Assembly: GCF_041058985.1 (NCBI RefSeq)
Contig: NZ_JBEHZE010000001.1
Span: forward strand, 2,480,001 to 2,544,000
Direction: 5' to 3'
DNA: 64,000 nucleotides
From: Hyphococcus lacteus
GTDB lineage: Bacteria; Pseudomonadota; Alphaproteobacteria; Caulobacterales; Parvularculaceae
Positions 51,541-61,239 of the stretch are shown one piece after another (position 1 is the stretch's first letter; the number at the start of each line of letters is the position of its first letter). The notes beneath the pieces were generated by a model. It had not been told where the DNA came from. It worked only from the letters and a program-made list of their open reading frames with translations, and did no database searches. A program made the translations under genes and the position numbers.

Positions 51541-54500
51541 TGCGCGGTTTACTGAGCATATTTTTCGCCTTAGCCGTAATCTGCGGTTTCGCAAACGCTG
51601 CCGAAGGCGAAAAACCCGTCAAGCGCGATTATACCCACGTCACAGCCGCACCAGCCCCAGTTTATCAGGACCAATCCGACGCGGATGCTAAGAGCGCCGG
51701 TTGCCTGACGTGCCACACTGCCACCGATGCACCCACCATGCATAACCCGATCGCCGACATCCGCCTCGGATGCGCCGATTGCCATGGAGGCGACACCAGT
51801 ATCAATGCGACAGGCCTCGTAGTAGACAGTGCTGCCTATATCGCGGCTCGCGATAAGGCCCATGTCCTACCTACATATCCAGATAGCTGGCATTACCCCA
51901 GCTCGGCCAACCCAAAACACAGCTATTCACTTCTGAACCGGGAATCGCCCGAATTCATCCGCTTCATAAACCCATCCGATTATCGCGTTGCACGCGAGTC
52001 ATGTGGCTCATGTCATATGCGCGAAATTCTTGCGGCTGAACGCTCGATGATGGCAACAGGGGCAATGTTGTTAGGCGGCGCTGCCTACAATAATGGCATT
52101 CTACCGTTCAAAAACTATATCCTGGGCGAGGCTTACACCCGCGACGGCGAAGCCGCCGCTGTATGTTCGCCAGGCGACCCCATTGCGGACGGTGAAGAAA
52201 ACCCGCTGGGCTGTCCTACAAAACCGTCCGCCGCAGCCATCGCGCGTGGGGCGCTCCCATTTCTCGCGCCCCTTCCGACGTGGCATGTGGTGCCGCCTGC
52301 GGATGTCTTCCGGGTTTTTGAACGTGGAGGGCGCAATATTCTGACCCAGTTTGCCGAAATTGGCTTGCCCAATGCAACTGGCCAAATTCAACGCCTGGAA
52401 GAACCGGGTCGGCCTGACATTCGCCAATCCAACCGTGGGCCCGGTACGGGTTTGCGTGTCGCAATTCCTGTTCTGAATATTCATAAAACCCGGCTTAATG
52501 ATCCGTTCACGTGGTTTCTGGGCACCAACGACCAACCGGGTGATTATCGCTCGTCAGGTTGTGCCGCGTGTCATGTTGTATACGCCAATGACCGCGAGCC
52601 GCGACATGCCCTCACCTACACTCAATTTGGGCGCGACGGTGCGACGACAACGATCGACCCGACAATAAACAAGAATGAACCGGGTCACCCCTTAAAACAT
52701 GCCTTTACGCGCGCGATTCCAACATCTCAATGCATGAGCTGTCACATGCATCAACCAAATATGTTTATGAACACATATCTTGGATACACCATGTGGGACT
52801 ATGAATCTGATGCGCCATCTATGTGGCCCAAGCAACAAAAATATCCCACTATCGAAGAGCAACGTGAGGTTCTAGAACGCAACCCAGAGGCTGCGTCAGT
52901 GCGCGGTAATTGGGCCGATCTCGATTTTCTGCGGGACGTCTATGACCTTAACCCGGAGCTGAAAGACACTCAGTTTGCCGACTACCATGGACATGGCTGG
53001 AACTTTCGCGCGGTATTGAAACGTGACCGCAAGGGCAATTTGCTTGATGCGGACGGGAATATTATCGACCCTGATGATCCCGAAAAGTGGCGCAAAGACG
53101 ACGAAGGAAAATTTGTCGAGATTGGAAAAAACCCCGGTAAAACAGTTCACATGATGTCGATCCATGCCGAAGTCGGTATGCAATGCGCTGATTGCCATTA
53201 TGCCCAAGACAGCCACGGAAATGGTTATATTCATGGCGAGGTCGCTAGCGCCGTAGAAATCGGCTGTAAAGATTGCCACGGTACCGCGAACAACTATCCG
53301 AACTTGAAAACGACTGGCCCTGCAGCGGGACCAAATGGCCGTGATCTAAGTGTTTTACGAAACCCCGATGGGCGTTATCGCTTTGAATGGATGACACGCG
53401 AGGGGCGAAAAACACTCGTTCAACGGTCCATCATTGACCCAGAACTTGAGTGGGAAGTTTCGCTCGTAAAGGACTCCGTCAATCCGATCTCTCCCGATTA
53501 CAATGCGAAATCAGCGCGTGCAAAAACCGTATCGCTTGATGACGCTGGTGAAATGCGTTGGGGGAAGGATGCCAACAAATCCGACCTTGCCCACAAAGAC
53601 GACGAGATGGAATGTTATACATGCCACTTATCATGGACAACGTCATGCGGCGGATGCCATCTGCCAATCGAAGCAAACTGGAAAACCTCGGTAAACCACT
53701 TTGAGGGAGAAACCACCCGCAACTTTGCTACCTACAATCCACAAGTCGCCCGCGATCAAATGTTCCAACTTGGCAAGCACCAAGACACCAAAAACAACAC
53801 TATCGCGCCGGTTCGCTCATCCTCGGCCTTGGTTTTATCATCGACAAACGTAAATCGCGAACGGATTTATGTCCAACAGCCGCCTATCTCTGCAATCGGC
53901 TTTTCAAGCCAAGCCTTTGCACCGCACTTCCCGCACACTGTCCGCAAAACTGAAACAAAGATGTGTACGGACTGTCATCTCTCATCCGACAATGATAACA
54001 ACGCGATCATGTCTCAGCTCATGTTGTTGGGTACGAACTTCGTCAACTTCGTCGGACTACACGCTTGGACCGGTCTAGACGGCGGTATTGAAGCCGTGAG
54101 AGTAACCGAGTGGGACGAACCACAAGCGGTATTTGGATCATACCTACAAAAATATGCCTATCCGGACTATTTCAAAGCACATGTCGAGCGTAATAACCGC
54201 GAGCTTGTGAATTGGACTCGCGGTAAAACATTTGGTGACGGTATTACGGGTGAGACTGGCGCGCTAGAAGAAATTGCCAACGTGACCCAAGACGCAAGTG
54301 GTGCTGTTCGATGTCTTCAACTGCGGGGTGAATACCTGTTCACGGCCGAGGGTAAAGGCGGCTTCCGCGCCTATGACGTCGCGAACATTGCAAACAAATC
54401 ATTCTCTGAACGGATCGTAAAGGCACCATTTTCACCCCTTGGCCATGACACCCACATCAAGTCTAAGAATGCGACCTGTATGGCGCTCGCGACCAATCAA

Positions 54501-55433
54501 CCAATTGATCCCGCCCGAAACACCGAAGAAATGCGGAAATTAAACCGCGAACAGGCATTCCATCCCATCTATAACTACGCGGTGATTACTGATGCTGAAG
54601 AAGGGTTGATCCTTGTTGACGTAAACACCCTTGCAGATGGCGAACCCCGCAACAACTTCTTTGAACGTGCGATCACTTGGAATGGCGAAGGTGTTTTGAC
54701 GGGTGCCCGCCACGTAACATTGGCGGGACATTACGCCTATATCGCTGCCGATGCCGGGTTGGTTGTTGTTGACCTTGACGATCCTCTCAATCCTCGAACA
54801 ACGTCTGTAACACCAATGAATAATATGCGGGCAAGCGCGTTACAGTTCCGCTATCTATTTGCCACAGATGCAGATGGTCTCAAGGTGTTTGACACCACAA
54901 ATCTCAACAAACCAAAGCTCGTCCACGATGCAACGATCGCCATAAAAGATGCGCAAAAATTATATCTTGCTCGGACATATGCTTACGTAGCAGCAAAGAC
55001 CGAAGGGCTTGTCATCGTAGATATTGAGAATCCAACAGCTCCAAAGGTCTACCAGAAATTCACAGCGAATGGTGCTCTCAACGATGCCGAAGATGTTATC
55101 GTTGCGACAACCAATGCCTCGCTTTTCGCCTATGTTGCCGACGGTCGGAACGGGCTAAAGGTTCTACAGCTCACCAGCCCAGAGTCACAGCGCAATTTCT
55201 ATGGCTTCTCGCCTGAACCAAAACCGGAACTAATTGCTTGGCGTAAAACCTCCAAGCCTGCGCTCGGCCTTTCTAAGGGAATAGATCGAGACAGAGCCGT
55301 TGACGAAACGGGCCACCAAATGGCCGTATTCGGAAGACTTGGTTCACGCCCCTTTACCCGCGAAGAGATGGAACGGCTATTCCTCGACAAAAATGGCAAG
55401 CCATATTTCGTATCGAATGACGCGGAGCCTTGA
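51540..55433 (+). CDS. Large decaheme cytochrome c with C-terminal LVIVD propeller
   Basis: This 1297-residue exported protein (signal peptide ending at ANA) has ten CXXCH motifs, at C55, C78, C155, C341, C398, C549, C576, C692, C703 and C809. From about residue 920 to 1240 come LVIVD-type repeats (AGLVVVDLDDPLNPR, DGLKVFDTTNLNKPK, EGLVIVDIENPTAPK), likely a beta-propeller. No CXXCK, the usual catalytic heme of NrfA, is present. The wide spacing between hemes leaves room for a substrate-binding or docking domain. It is coupled to the porin gene. Whether it is an enzyme or an outer-membrane conduit cannot be decided. Confidence 0.9.
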   Translation: MRGLLSIFFALAVICGFANAAEGEKPVKRDYTHVTAAPAPVYQDQSDADAKSAGCLTCHTATDAPTMHNPIADIRLGCADCHGGDTSINATGLVVDSAAYIAARDKAHVLPTYPDSWHYPSSANPKHSYSLLNRESPEFIRFINPSDYRVARESCGSCHMREILAAERSMMATGAMLLGGAAYNNGILPFKNYILGEAYTRDGEAAAVCSPGDPIADGEENPLGCPTKPSAAAIARGALPFLAPLPTWHVVPPADVFRVFERGGRNILTQFAEIGLPNATGQIQRLEEPGRPDIRQSNRGPGTGLRVAIPVLNIHKTRLNDPFTWFLGTNDQPGDYRSSGCAACHVVYANDREPRHALTYTQFGRDGATTTIDPTINKNEPGHPLKHAFTRAIPTSQCMSCHMHQPNMFMNTYLGYTMWDYESDAPSMWPKQQKYPTIEEQREVLERNPEAASVRGNWADLDFLRDVYDLNPELKDTQFADYHGHGWNFRAVLKRDRKGNLLDADGNIIDPDDPEKWRKDDEGKFVEIGKNPGKTVHMMSIHAEVGMQCADCHYAQDSHGNGYIHGEVASAVEIGCKDCHGTANNYPNLKTTGPAAGPNGRDLSVLRNPDGRYRFEWMTREGRKTLVQRSIIDPELEWEVSLVKDSVNPISPDYNAKSARAKTVSLDDAGEMRWGKDANKSDLAHKDDEMECYTCHLSWTTSCGGCHLPIEANWKTSVNHFEGETTRNFATYNPQVARDQMFQLGKHQDTKNNTIAPVRSSSALVLSSTNVNRERIYVQQPPISAIGFSSQAFAPHFPHTVRKTETKMCTDCHLSSDNDNNAIMSQLMLLGTNFVNFVGLHAWTGLDGGIEAVRVTEWDEPQAVFGSYLQKYAYPDYFKAHVERNNRELVNWTRGKTFGDGITGETGALEEIANVTQDASGAVRCLQLRGEYLFTAEGKGGFRAYDVANIANKSFSERIVKAPFSPLGHDTHIKSKNATCMALATNQPIDPARNTEEMRKLNREQAFHPIYNYAVITDAEEGLILVDVNTLADGEPRNNFFERAITWNGEGVLTGARHVTLAGHYAYIAADAGLVVVDLDDPLNPRTTSVTPMNNMRASALQFRYLFATDADGLKVFDTTNLNKPKLVHDATIAIKDAQKLYLARTYAYVAAKTEGLVIVDIENPTAPKVYQKFTANGALNDAEDVIVATTNASLFAYVADGRNGLKVLQLTSPESQRNFYGFSPEPKPELIAWRKTSKPALGLSKGIDRDRAVDETGHQMAVFGRLGSRPFTREEMERLFLDKNGKPYFVSNDAEP

Positions 55434-55447
55434 GCCGGGATGATTGA

Positions 55448-57019
55448 TCAAAGCTCGTCGATCATCTGTCGAACGCTCTCCGCCTCTGGCGTTCCCTCAG
55501 GCATCGAAGCTAACAATCTCTCCCAATAGGACCGCGCCCGTGCGGCATCTCCGGTTTGGCTAGCGGCTAACCCCTGAAAATAGAGCGCAAACGGATGTTC
55601 TGGGTTTAACTTAGAAACAGAATCAATCGCCGCTTTGGTTTCGATATCAATCGGTTTCCCCTCGCTACGCAAAACCGTTAGCAACGCCTCTGCTCTGCCT
55701 AAATGCAAAGGAAATTCATCGGGGGCAAGCTCGATCGCTTGGGAGTACGCATTCGCGCTTTTTTGGAATTCACCCAAAACTGAATAAGAACGCGCAAGCA
55801 TAGTCCAACCTTCAATATCATCAGGTTCCGTTTCAAGCCGCGCCGCAAGCCCCTCAACCATGCCTTCGATCATCGCATTGCGATCTTCTGGCGACAGATT
55901 TTGCGCGGCCTTCATTTCTTCTACGGAAGGCCCGCGCGGCGTGTCGGGTTGCTCTAGTTGCGCTTCGATCTGCGCCAGCTGTTGCATGACGAATGGCGCT
56001 TGCGCATACCGCCCCCGGGCGCTTTCCAGAACTCGTTTTGCGCCAGCGATATCCCCCTTCTTGGCCTGGGCCTCAATCGCAGCAACCCAATCTTCAAATG
56101 GCGCATCTTCCGATGGAGTTTCTGACTGTGCCGTTGATAAAGTTGGCACGCGAAGACCAAGGCCATCTAACGGTTTCCCTAATTCGCCCGCTATTATTTC
56201 GATCTGTGAACGAACAACCGTGAGCCATGGCGCGGATGGTGGTGCTTCGTTTGCCAGTGTAACCAAACGATTGAGTGCATCATCCGGATCACCCTGTTGA
56301 TAGGCACTCAACGCCTTATAAAATCGCGCACGCGGTTCAACGGGGTCAATTTCAAGCGCCCTATCAAATGCTTCATCAGCTACAGGCGTTACATTCCCGC
56401 CCGCTGCCATAGCAATGGCTTCACCCTCCGCAGCATGGAGGAAGGCACGTTCCGGCGCGAGTTCCCGTGCTTTACCAAATGCCCTTGCGGCGGCATCAAA
56501 GCGATCCATCCCCGCATAGGATTCCGCGAGCAAAATCCAATCATCTAAATTGTCAGGGGATGCAGCTACTTTTTCCTCTAGGGCTGTGATCGATTCAGCA
56601 AGTGGTTTCGCATTTTGCGTTGACGGTGGGTTTTGACTGCGCGATGCAATCAACGTTGCTTCGTCCGTCGTTTCTTTGCCGGGGTTGCCCAATGCTAAAT
56701 ATATCGCAACCGCCGCAATCGGGGCTGCCGATATAACCATGGTGCTAATTTGGCGAAAACCGCTGTTTGCACCCTTGGTAATTTCTTTCGTTCCCGCCCT
56801 CGCTGCCGCCAGCAAGCGCCGCCGCGCATCATTGCTGGCGAAATCTGCTTCTTCTGCGCTGATTAATCCGGCTTCCCGATCCCGTGCTATGTCGTCAATC
56901 TGTGCCGCCAGATAATCCTGTTCATCCAGGTTATTCGGCGATTTCGACTTTCGAAAAAATGGTTCAACCAAAAACCCAAGCACAAGAGTGCATAAAACGA
57001 CGATAAAAACCCAAACCAT
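55448..57019 (-). CDS. ccmI: Cytochrome c biogenesis protein CcmI
   Basis: This 523-residue protein has one membrane segment at the start (about 1-18), a conserved cytoplasmic stretch (LDEQDYLAAQIDDIARDREAG, a degraded EYRAQLAELERE-like motif), a second membrane segment near 95-110, and a large periplasmic domain of TPR helices that chaperones apocytochrome c. The region is close to the multiheme cytochromes and convergent with the decaheme gene. It is the last gene of the leftward ccmF-ccmG-ccmH-ccmI operon. Confidence 0.9.
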   Translation of the reverse strand: MVWVFIVVLCTLVLGFLVEPFFRKSKSPNNLDEQDYLAAQIDDIARDREAGLISAEEADFASNDARRRLLAAARAGTKEITKGANSGFRQISTMVISAAPIAAVAIYLALGNPGKETTDEATLIASRSQNPPSTQNAKPLAESITALEEKVAASPDNLDDWILLAESYAGMDRFDAAARAFGKARELAPERAFLHAAEGEAIAMAAGGNVTPVADEAFDRALEIDPVEPRARFYKALSAYQQGDPDDALNRLVTLANEAPPSAPWLTVVRSQIEIIAGELGKPLDGLGLRVPTLSTAQSETPSEDAPFEDWVAAIEAQAKKGDIAGAKRVLESARGRYAQAPFVMQQLAQIEAQLEQPDTPRGPSVEEMKAAQNLSPEDRNAMIEGMVEGLAARLETEPDDIEGWTMLARSYSVLGEFQKSANAYSQAIELAPDEFPLHLGRAEALLTVLRSEGKPIDIETKAAIDSVSKLNPEHPFALYFQGLAASQTGDAARARSYWERLLASMPEGTPEAESVRQMIDEL

Positions 57020-57474
57020 CAGCCGCGCTCACTTATAATACGTTCAAGTTCGGCTTCGTCTTCGTCGGACAATGACGCAGTCGTTACCGGTGTTATTCCA
57101 CGCAGATAAAAAACTGTTCCGATTGCACCCAATACCAATGCCAATGCCGGAAACACCCAAAGAAAAATCGTATTTCCCTGCACGGGCGGTTTTAACAAAA
57201 CATAGTTTCCATACCGCTCGACAATATAGTCGATGACAGCTTCATCACTCTCGCCGATAGAAATTCGCTCACGCACCAAAATACGCAAATCTTTGGCCAG
57301 AGGTGCATTTGATTCCGCGATAGATTGGCTTTGACAAACTACACAACGCAGTTGCGCGTCGATGCTTTTCGCACGCTCTTCTAAAACAGGATCGTCAAGA
57401 ATTTCGTCGGGTTCTGCTGCAATGCTTCCCGTCGCAAACATCAAAAAACAAACGAAACCGAGCAATACTTTCAT
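57019..57474 (-). CDS. ccmH: Cytochrome c biogenesis protein CcmH
   Basis: This 151-residue protein starts at ATG 57474, overlapping the ccmG stop (ATGA). It has a signal peptide (ending SIAA), the thiol pair LRCVVCQSQSIAESNAPLA that reduces apocytochrome c, and one C-terminal membrane anchor (IFLWVFPALALVLGAIG). It belongs to System I maturation at the periplasmic face. Its stop overlaps the ccmI start by one base. Confidence 0.95.
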   Translation of the reverse strand: MKVLLGFVCFLMFATGSIAAEPDEILDDPVLEERAKSIDAQLRCVVCQSQSIAESNAPLAKDLRILVRERISIGESDEAVIDYIVERYGNYVLLKPPVQGNTIFLWVFPALALVLGAIGTVFYLRGITPVTTASLSDEDEAELERIISERG

Positions 57475-58004
57475 GATCGTCTCAGATCTTCGATCATCGG
57501 GGCCAACACGTCCGTCCAATATTGGTCTGTAATCGGACCGGCAACACGAAACCGCACACGTCCTTGTTTATCAATAACAAACGTTTCTGGTGCGCCCGTC
57601 ACACCTAAATCAATCGCAACACGACCATTTTGATCATCACCAATCAACGTGTAGGGATTGCCCAGCCGGTTCAGCCACGCGATTCCATCGCCGGGTTTTT
57701 CTTTCCAGTTCAATCCATAAATTGGAATTTCATTCCGCGCCGCAAGCGCCATTAGTGTTGGGTGCTCAATATGGCAGCTAACGCACCAAGAGGCGAATAC
57801 GTTAAGAAGCGCAACCTGACCTTTAATGTCATCACTCGAAAGGCCGACTTCCATTCCCTCAATCGCCGATAGGTCGAATTCGGGTAACGGACGGTCAATG
57901 AGTTGTGACGGCATATTCGACGGATCTCGCGTAAGTCCATTGGCTAGAAACGCACCGACAACTACAAATAGTGCCAACGGCACAAGTAGGAATAATCGTT
58001 TCAT
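57471..58004 (-). CDS. ccmG: Thiol:disulphide interchange protein CcmG (DsbE)
   Basis: This 177-residue membrane-anchored thioredoxin-like protein keeps the redox pair in FASWCVSCHIEHP and the family pattern RPLPEFDLSAIEG and YGLNWKEKPGDGIAWLNRLG. It reduces CcmH or apocytochrome c for heme attachment. Its ATG overlaps the ccmF stop (ATGA) and its stop overlaps ccmH, so the set is tightly coupled. Confidence 0.95.
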   Translation of the reverse strand: MKRLFLLVPLALFVVVGAFLANGLTRDPSNMPSQLIDRPLPEFDLSAIEGMEVGLSSDDIKGQVALLNVFASWCVSCHIEHPTLMALAARNEIPIYGLNWKEKPGDGIAWLNRLGNPYTLIGDDQNGRVAIDLGVTGAPETFVIDKQGRVRFRVAGPITDQYWTDVLAPMIEDLRRS

Positions 58005-59992
58005 GCGGTTGCTACCTCTATCGGTTTGGCGGCAGGATTCTTTTTACGAAGTTTCGCGGGCTTTCGTCCACGGTCTGCAAAAGCCACAAAGCCGCCGAGC
58101 GCCGTTACCGCAGCGCCCCACCACAAAAACGCGACGAACGGATTAAAGAACAACCGCACAGGCCAACCGCGTCCAGACGTATTTTCCCCGAAAGAAATAT
58201 AGAGGTCGCTCAGCCCTTGGGCGCGAATGGCCGCCTCGCTTGTTTCCATCCCTCGGATCGGATAATACCGACGCTCACCAGATAACGAGAATTTCTCACC
58301 TTTTTTCTGTGCACTGAAGGTTGCACGCTCGGCTTCGTAATTAGGGCCGCGCAAACGTTCAACAGATGTTAGCGTCACTGAATAGCCTGCAACTTCTGCG
58401 ACATCGCCCTCTGTCATCAAGGCTACCGTTTCGGTTTTCCAGAGACTGATCCCGATCGCACCTAACGCAAAAATAGCAAGACCAAAATGCGACAGCGCCG
58501 CCCCCCAAGCCGCACCGGGCAATCCCTTGGCCCGTTTTACGCTATCGCTAACCGGTGCACGAAAAAGCTTTATGCGAAATGCGATTTCGCTGATTGCCCC
58601 TACGGCCAACCATGCAACAAGCGCAATACCAATCGCACCAGTTACCCGTTCGCGATCAGCGATCACCAAGACAATAACACCAGTGACAACCGCCGCTAAC
58701 GCTGCGGGCGCAAGTCTGCGGATCGTGGCCGAAAGGTTGGCCCGTTTCCACGCGAGCAACGTTCCCGCACCGGCAAGCGCAAGCGTGATGCCTGCAATTT
58801 TTGTGAATACGAGATTGAAATATGGCGCACCAACCGAAATTTTCTCACCCGAAAGGACATCAATGAAGAGCGGGTAGAATGTCCCGACGAATACGGTCGT
58901 ACACGCCGTCAACACCAGCGCATTATTAACGACAAGCGCCCCTTCGCGGCTGACGGGAGCAAACGCACCTGTCGGTGTTAGTGAATTTGCACGGGCCGCA
59001 AAAACCGTAAGCGCCCCACCAACTGCCGCGACAAGAATCGCAAGAATGAACACGCCGCGCGCCGGATCGACAGCGAACGCGTGTACCGAAGTAATAACGC
59101 CTGAACGAACAAGAAATGTACCGACAAGGCTTAAAGAGAACGCGGTAATTGCCAAGAGAACCGCCCAGCCTTTCATCGCATCACGCCGTTCAACAACTCT
59201 GATTGAATGGATCAACGCGGTTCCAGCGAGCCAAGGCATGAACGATGCATTTTCAACGGGGTCCCATGCCCACCAACCGCCCCAACCCAATTCGTAATAC
59301 GCCCACCACGAACCAAGCATGATACCGATCGTAAGGAACGTCCAAGCGATGAGTGCCCAAGGGCGCATCAACCGTGCCCATACAGTATCGGCTTTGCCGC
59401 GGATGAGTGCCGCAACGGCAAAAGAAAACGGTACAGAAAAGCCAACATAGCCGAGATAAAGAAACGGCGGATGAATAGCGAGCCCCGGGTCTTGCAAAAG
59501 CGGGTTTAACCCCGTGCCGTCGGTAGGCGTCGGGAAAAGGCGTTCAAACGGATTAGACGTAAACAGAATAAATGCGATGAACGCAACAATGATAAGAGAC
59601 TGAATACCCAACGTCAGATTCAATAGTTCGCGCGGTGCCGCGCGCCCCTGCGCCGCCAAAACGCCACTGAATAATGTAAGGATCAATACCCATAACAGCA
59701 TAGATCCTTCGTGATTGCCCCACGTACCCGTGAGTTTGTATATGAATGGCTTCGCAGAATGCGAATTTTCATAAACGTTGATCACCGAGAAATCGGAATG
59801 CCCAAATGCGTTCATCAACGACAAGAATGAAACCAGCGTGAGGCCAAATACAATTAGCGATGCCCGGCGTCCAAACGATGTGAACCGTTCATCAGCGTTG
59901 CCCGTCACAGCACCACCCAATAGCGCTAGCGACTGTGCGATTGCGATGGCAAAAGCCAGAATTAGAGCGAAATGTCCGATTTCCGGGGTCAT
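58001..59992 (-). CDS. ccmF: Cytochrome c heme lyase subunit CcmF
   Basis: This 663-residue protein has about 15 membrane segments and the tryptophan-rich heme-handling motif WGGWWAWDPVENASFM. With CcmH and CcmI it attaches heme to apocytochromes. The usual partner ccmE is not next to it. The 111-base gap to the carboxypeptidase gene probably holds the promoter for this four-gene operon. The nearby multiheme cytochromes, with about 25 heme sites in all, are likely clients. Confidence 0.95.
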   Translation of the reverse strand: MTPEIGHFALILAFAIAIAQSLALLGGAVTGNADERFTSFGRRASLIVFGLTLVSFLSLMNAFGHSDFSVINVYENSHSAKPFIYKLTGTWGNHEGSMLLWVLILTLFSGVLAAQGRAAPRELLNLTLGIQSLIIVAFIAFILFTSNPFERLFPTPTDGTGLNPLLQDPGLAIHPPFLYLGYVGFSVPFSFAVAALIRGKADTVWARLMRPWALIAWTFLTIGIMLGSWWAYYELGWGGWWAWDPVENASFMPWLAGTALIHSIRVVERRDAMKGWAVLLAITAFSLSLVGTFLVRSGVITSVHAFAVDPARGVFILAILVAAVGGALTVFAARANSLTPTGAFAPVSREGALVVNNALVLTACTTVFVGTFYPLFIDVLSGEKISVGAPYFNLVFTKIAGITLALAGAGTLLAWKRANLSATIRRLAPAALAAVVTGVIVLVIADRERVTGAIGIALVAWLAVGAISEIAFRIKLFRAPVSDSVKRAKGLPGAAWGAALSHFGLAIFALGAIGISLWKTETVALMTEGDVAEVAGYSVTLTSVERLRGPNYEAERATFSAQKKGEKFSLSGERRYYPIRGMETSEAAIRAQGLSDLYISFGENTSGRGWPVRLFFNPFVAFLWWGAAVTALGGFVAFADRGRKPAKLRKKNPAAKPIEVATA

Positions 59993-60103
59993 TCAAACCT
60001 GCACTTTGTCAGAAGAAATACTCAAATGACAAATATAGCTGATTTGATCAAATCTCGACCCCTCTTTCCGCGATATATCGGCGCTAGGCAGCGAAGAACC
60101 TGA

Positions 60104-61225
60104 CTATCGAAGGATATCTGCGATTTCGGCCATGACCGCCATGTGTTCCTGCGCAAATGTACGGCAGCGTGCGGGCGACCACCCATAAACCGGATCGGGG
60201 TTCACATTGGCATCTTTGAACGGCATTTCTAACGTCATGGACAGGCAATTCCACGTTTCAGCCACATAAGAATTGGCGACATCAAGATTGGCCTTGCCGG
60301 GTGCCGCTGTGGGGTATCCGTCTTTGGTTTGGAAATCACTACTCTTTTCGAGCAGCAGAGATGAAAAACGATCAAATCGTGTCTCGTGCTGGTCATCCCA
60401 CGAAGGGATACCCTTGGCGCTATCAAGGAAGTTATTCGGAATAGCTTCGTCGCCATGAACGTCCAAAAAGAAATCGACACCCGTTTCGCGCATTCGTTCG
60501 CGCACTAGATAAACCTCGGGGCTTTCCTCCATCGTCGCATTCTGCCACGCGCGGTTCAGATCTTTTCCGGCCGCATTAGTGCGTAAATGCCCGCGACGCG
60601 ATCCATCAAGGTTCATGCATGGCACGATATGAAGCGTCACTTTCTCTAAAAGATCACGCGATACAGCATCATTTTCATCAGTTAGCTTGTCGAGGAAACC
60701 TTCCATCCACCAGGACCCCATGGTCTCGCCGGGGTGTTGTCTCGCAATAACCCACATCTGACGTGGTCCGTTGCCCGCGCGGAAATAGGCGATGTCTTGA
60801 CCGTCTAGCGTTTGACCTAACGTCTGATGTGTCAGAACAGGAGAAGATTTTTTTGCCGCAACGTAATCGTGATACCGCGATGTCGGATAAGGCGCAAAAT
60901 ATGCGTAATATACGACATCCTGTTCTGGCTGATGTTTAATGTTCAATTCGCGGCCATCAAAAGACGTTTCCACTCGAAACCAAGTGTCGCCATCATAAGA
61001 CGCAACAGCGCGATAGTCTTTCCAGCCGCCTACATACGATGCGTCATGCGCATTCAAAAGTCGCATTACGAGTGGACGGTGCGCTGCACCATCCACTTTA
61101 TAATAGAACCACTGAAAGAATTTGGCCTTACTGTCCGATTTGATTTCGAGTTGAATGTTCGATGGGTCACCGGCATCAACCACTTGAATGTTTCCGCCAT
61201 CGAAATCACTTGAAATCGTAATCAT
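60104..61225 (-). CDS. M14-family zinc carboxypeptidase (AGBL/Nna1-like)
   Basis: This 373-residue protein has an N-terminal beta domain (DGGNIQVVDAGDPSNIQLEI, then FFQWFYYKVDG) typical of cytosolic carboxypeptidase 6/Nna1-like bacterial members, then the M14 domain. Zinc ligands are in RQHPGETMGSWW (His and Glu) and in the later LDVHGDE, and the catalytic Glu is probably in MTLEMPFKD. NLDGSRRGHLRTNAAG carries the substrate-binding loop. It removes C-terminal residues from peptides or proteins; the substrate is unknown. It lies 14 bases after aspS and is probably cotranscribed. Confidence 0.9.
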   Translation of the reverse strand: MITISSDFDGGNIQVVDAGDPSNIQLEIKSDSKAKFFQWFYYKVDGAAHRPLVMRLLNAHDASYVGGWKDYRAVASYDGDTWFRVETSFDGRELNIKHQPEQDVVYYAYFAPYPTSRYHDYVAAKKSSPVLTHQTLGQTLDGQDIAYFRAGNGPRQMWVIARQHPGETMGSWWMEGFLDKLTDENDAVSRDLLEKVTLHIVPCMNLDGSRRGHLRTNAAGKDLNRAWQNATMEESPEVYLVRERMRETGVDFFLDVHGDEAIPNNFLDSAKGIPSWDDQHETRFDRFSSLLLEKSSDFQTKDGYPTAAPGKANLDVANSYVAETWNCLSMTLEMPFKDANVNPDPVYGWSPARCRTFAQEHMAVMAEIADILR

Positions 61226-61239
61226 AGTTGGTCCTTCAA

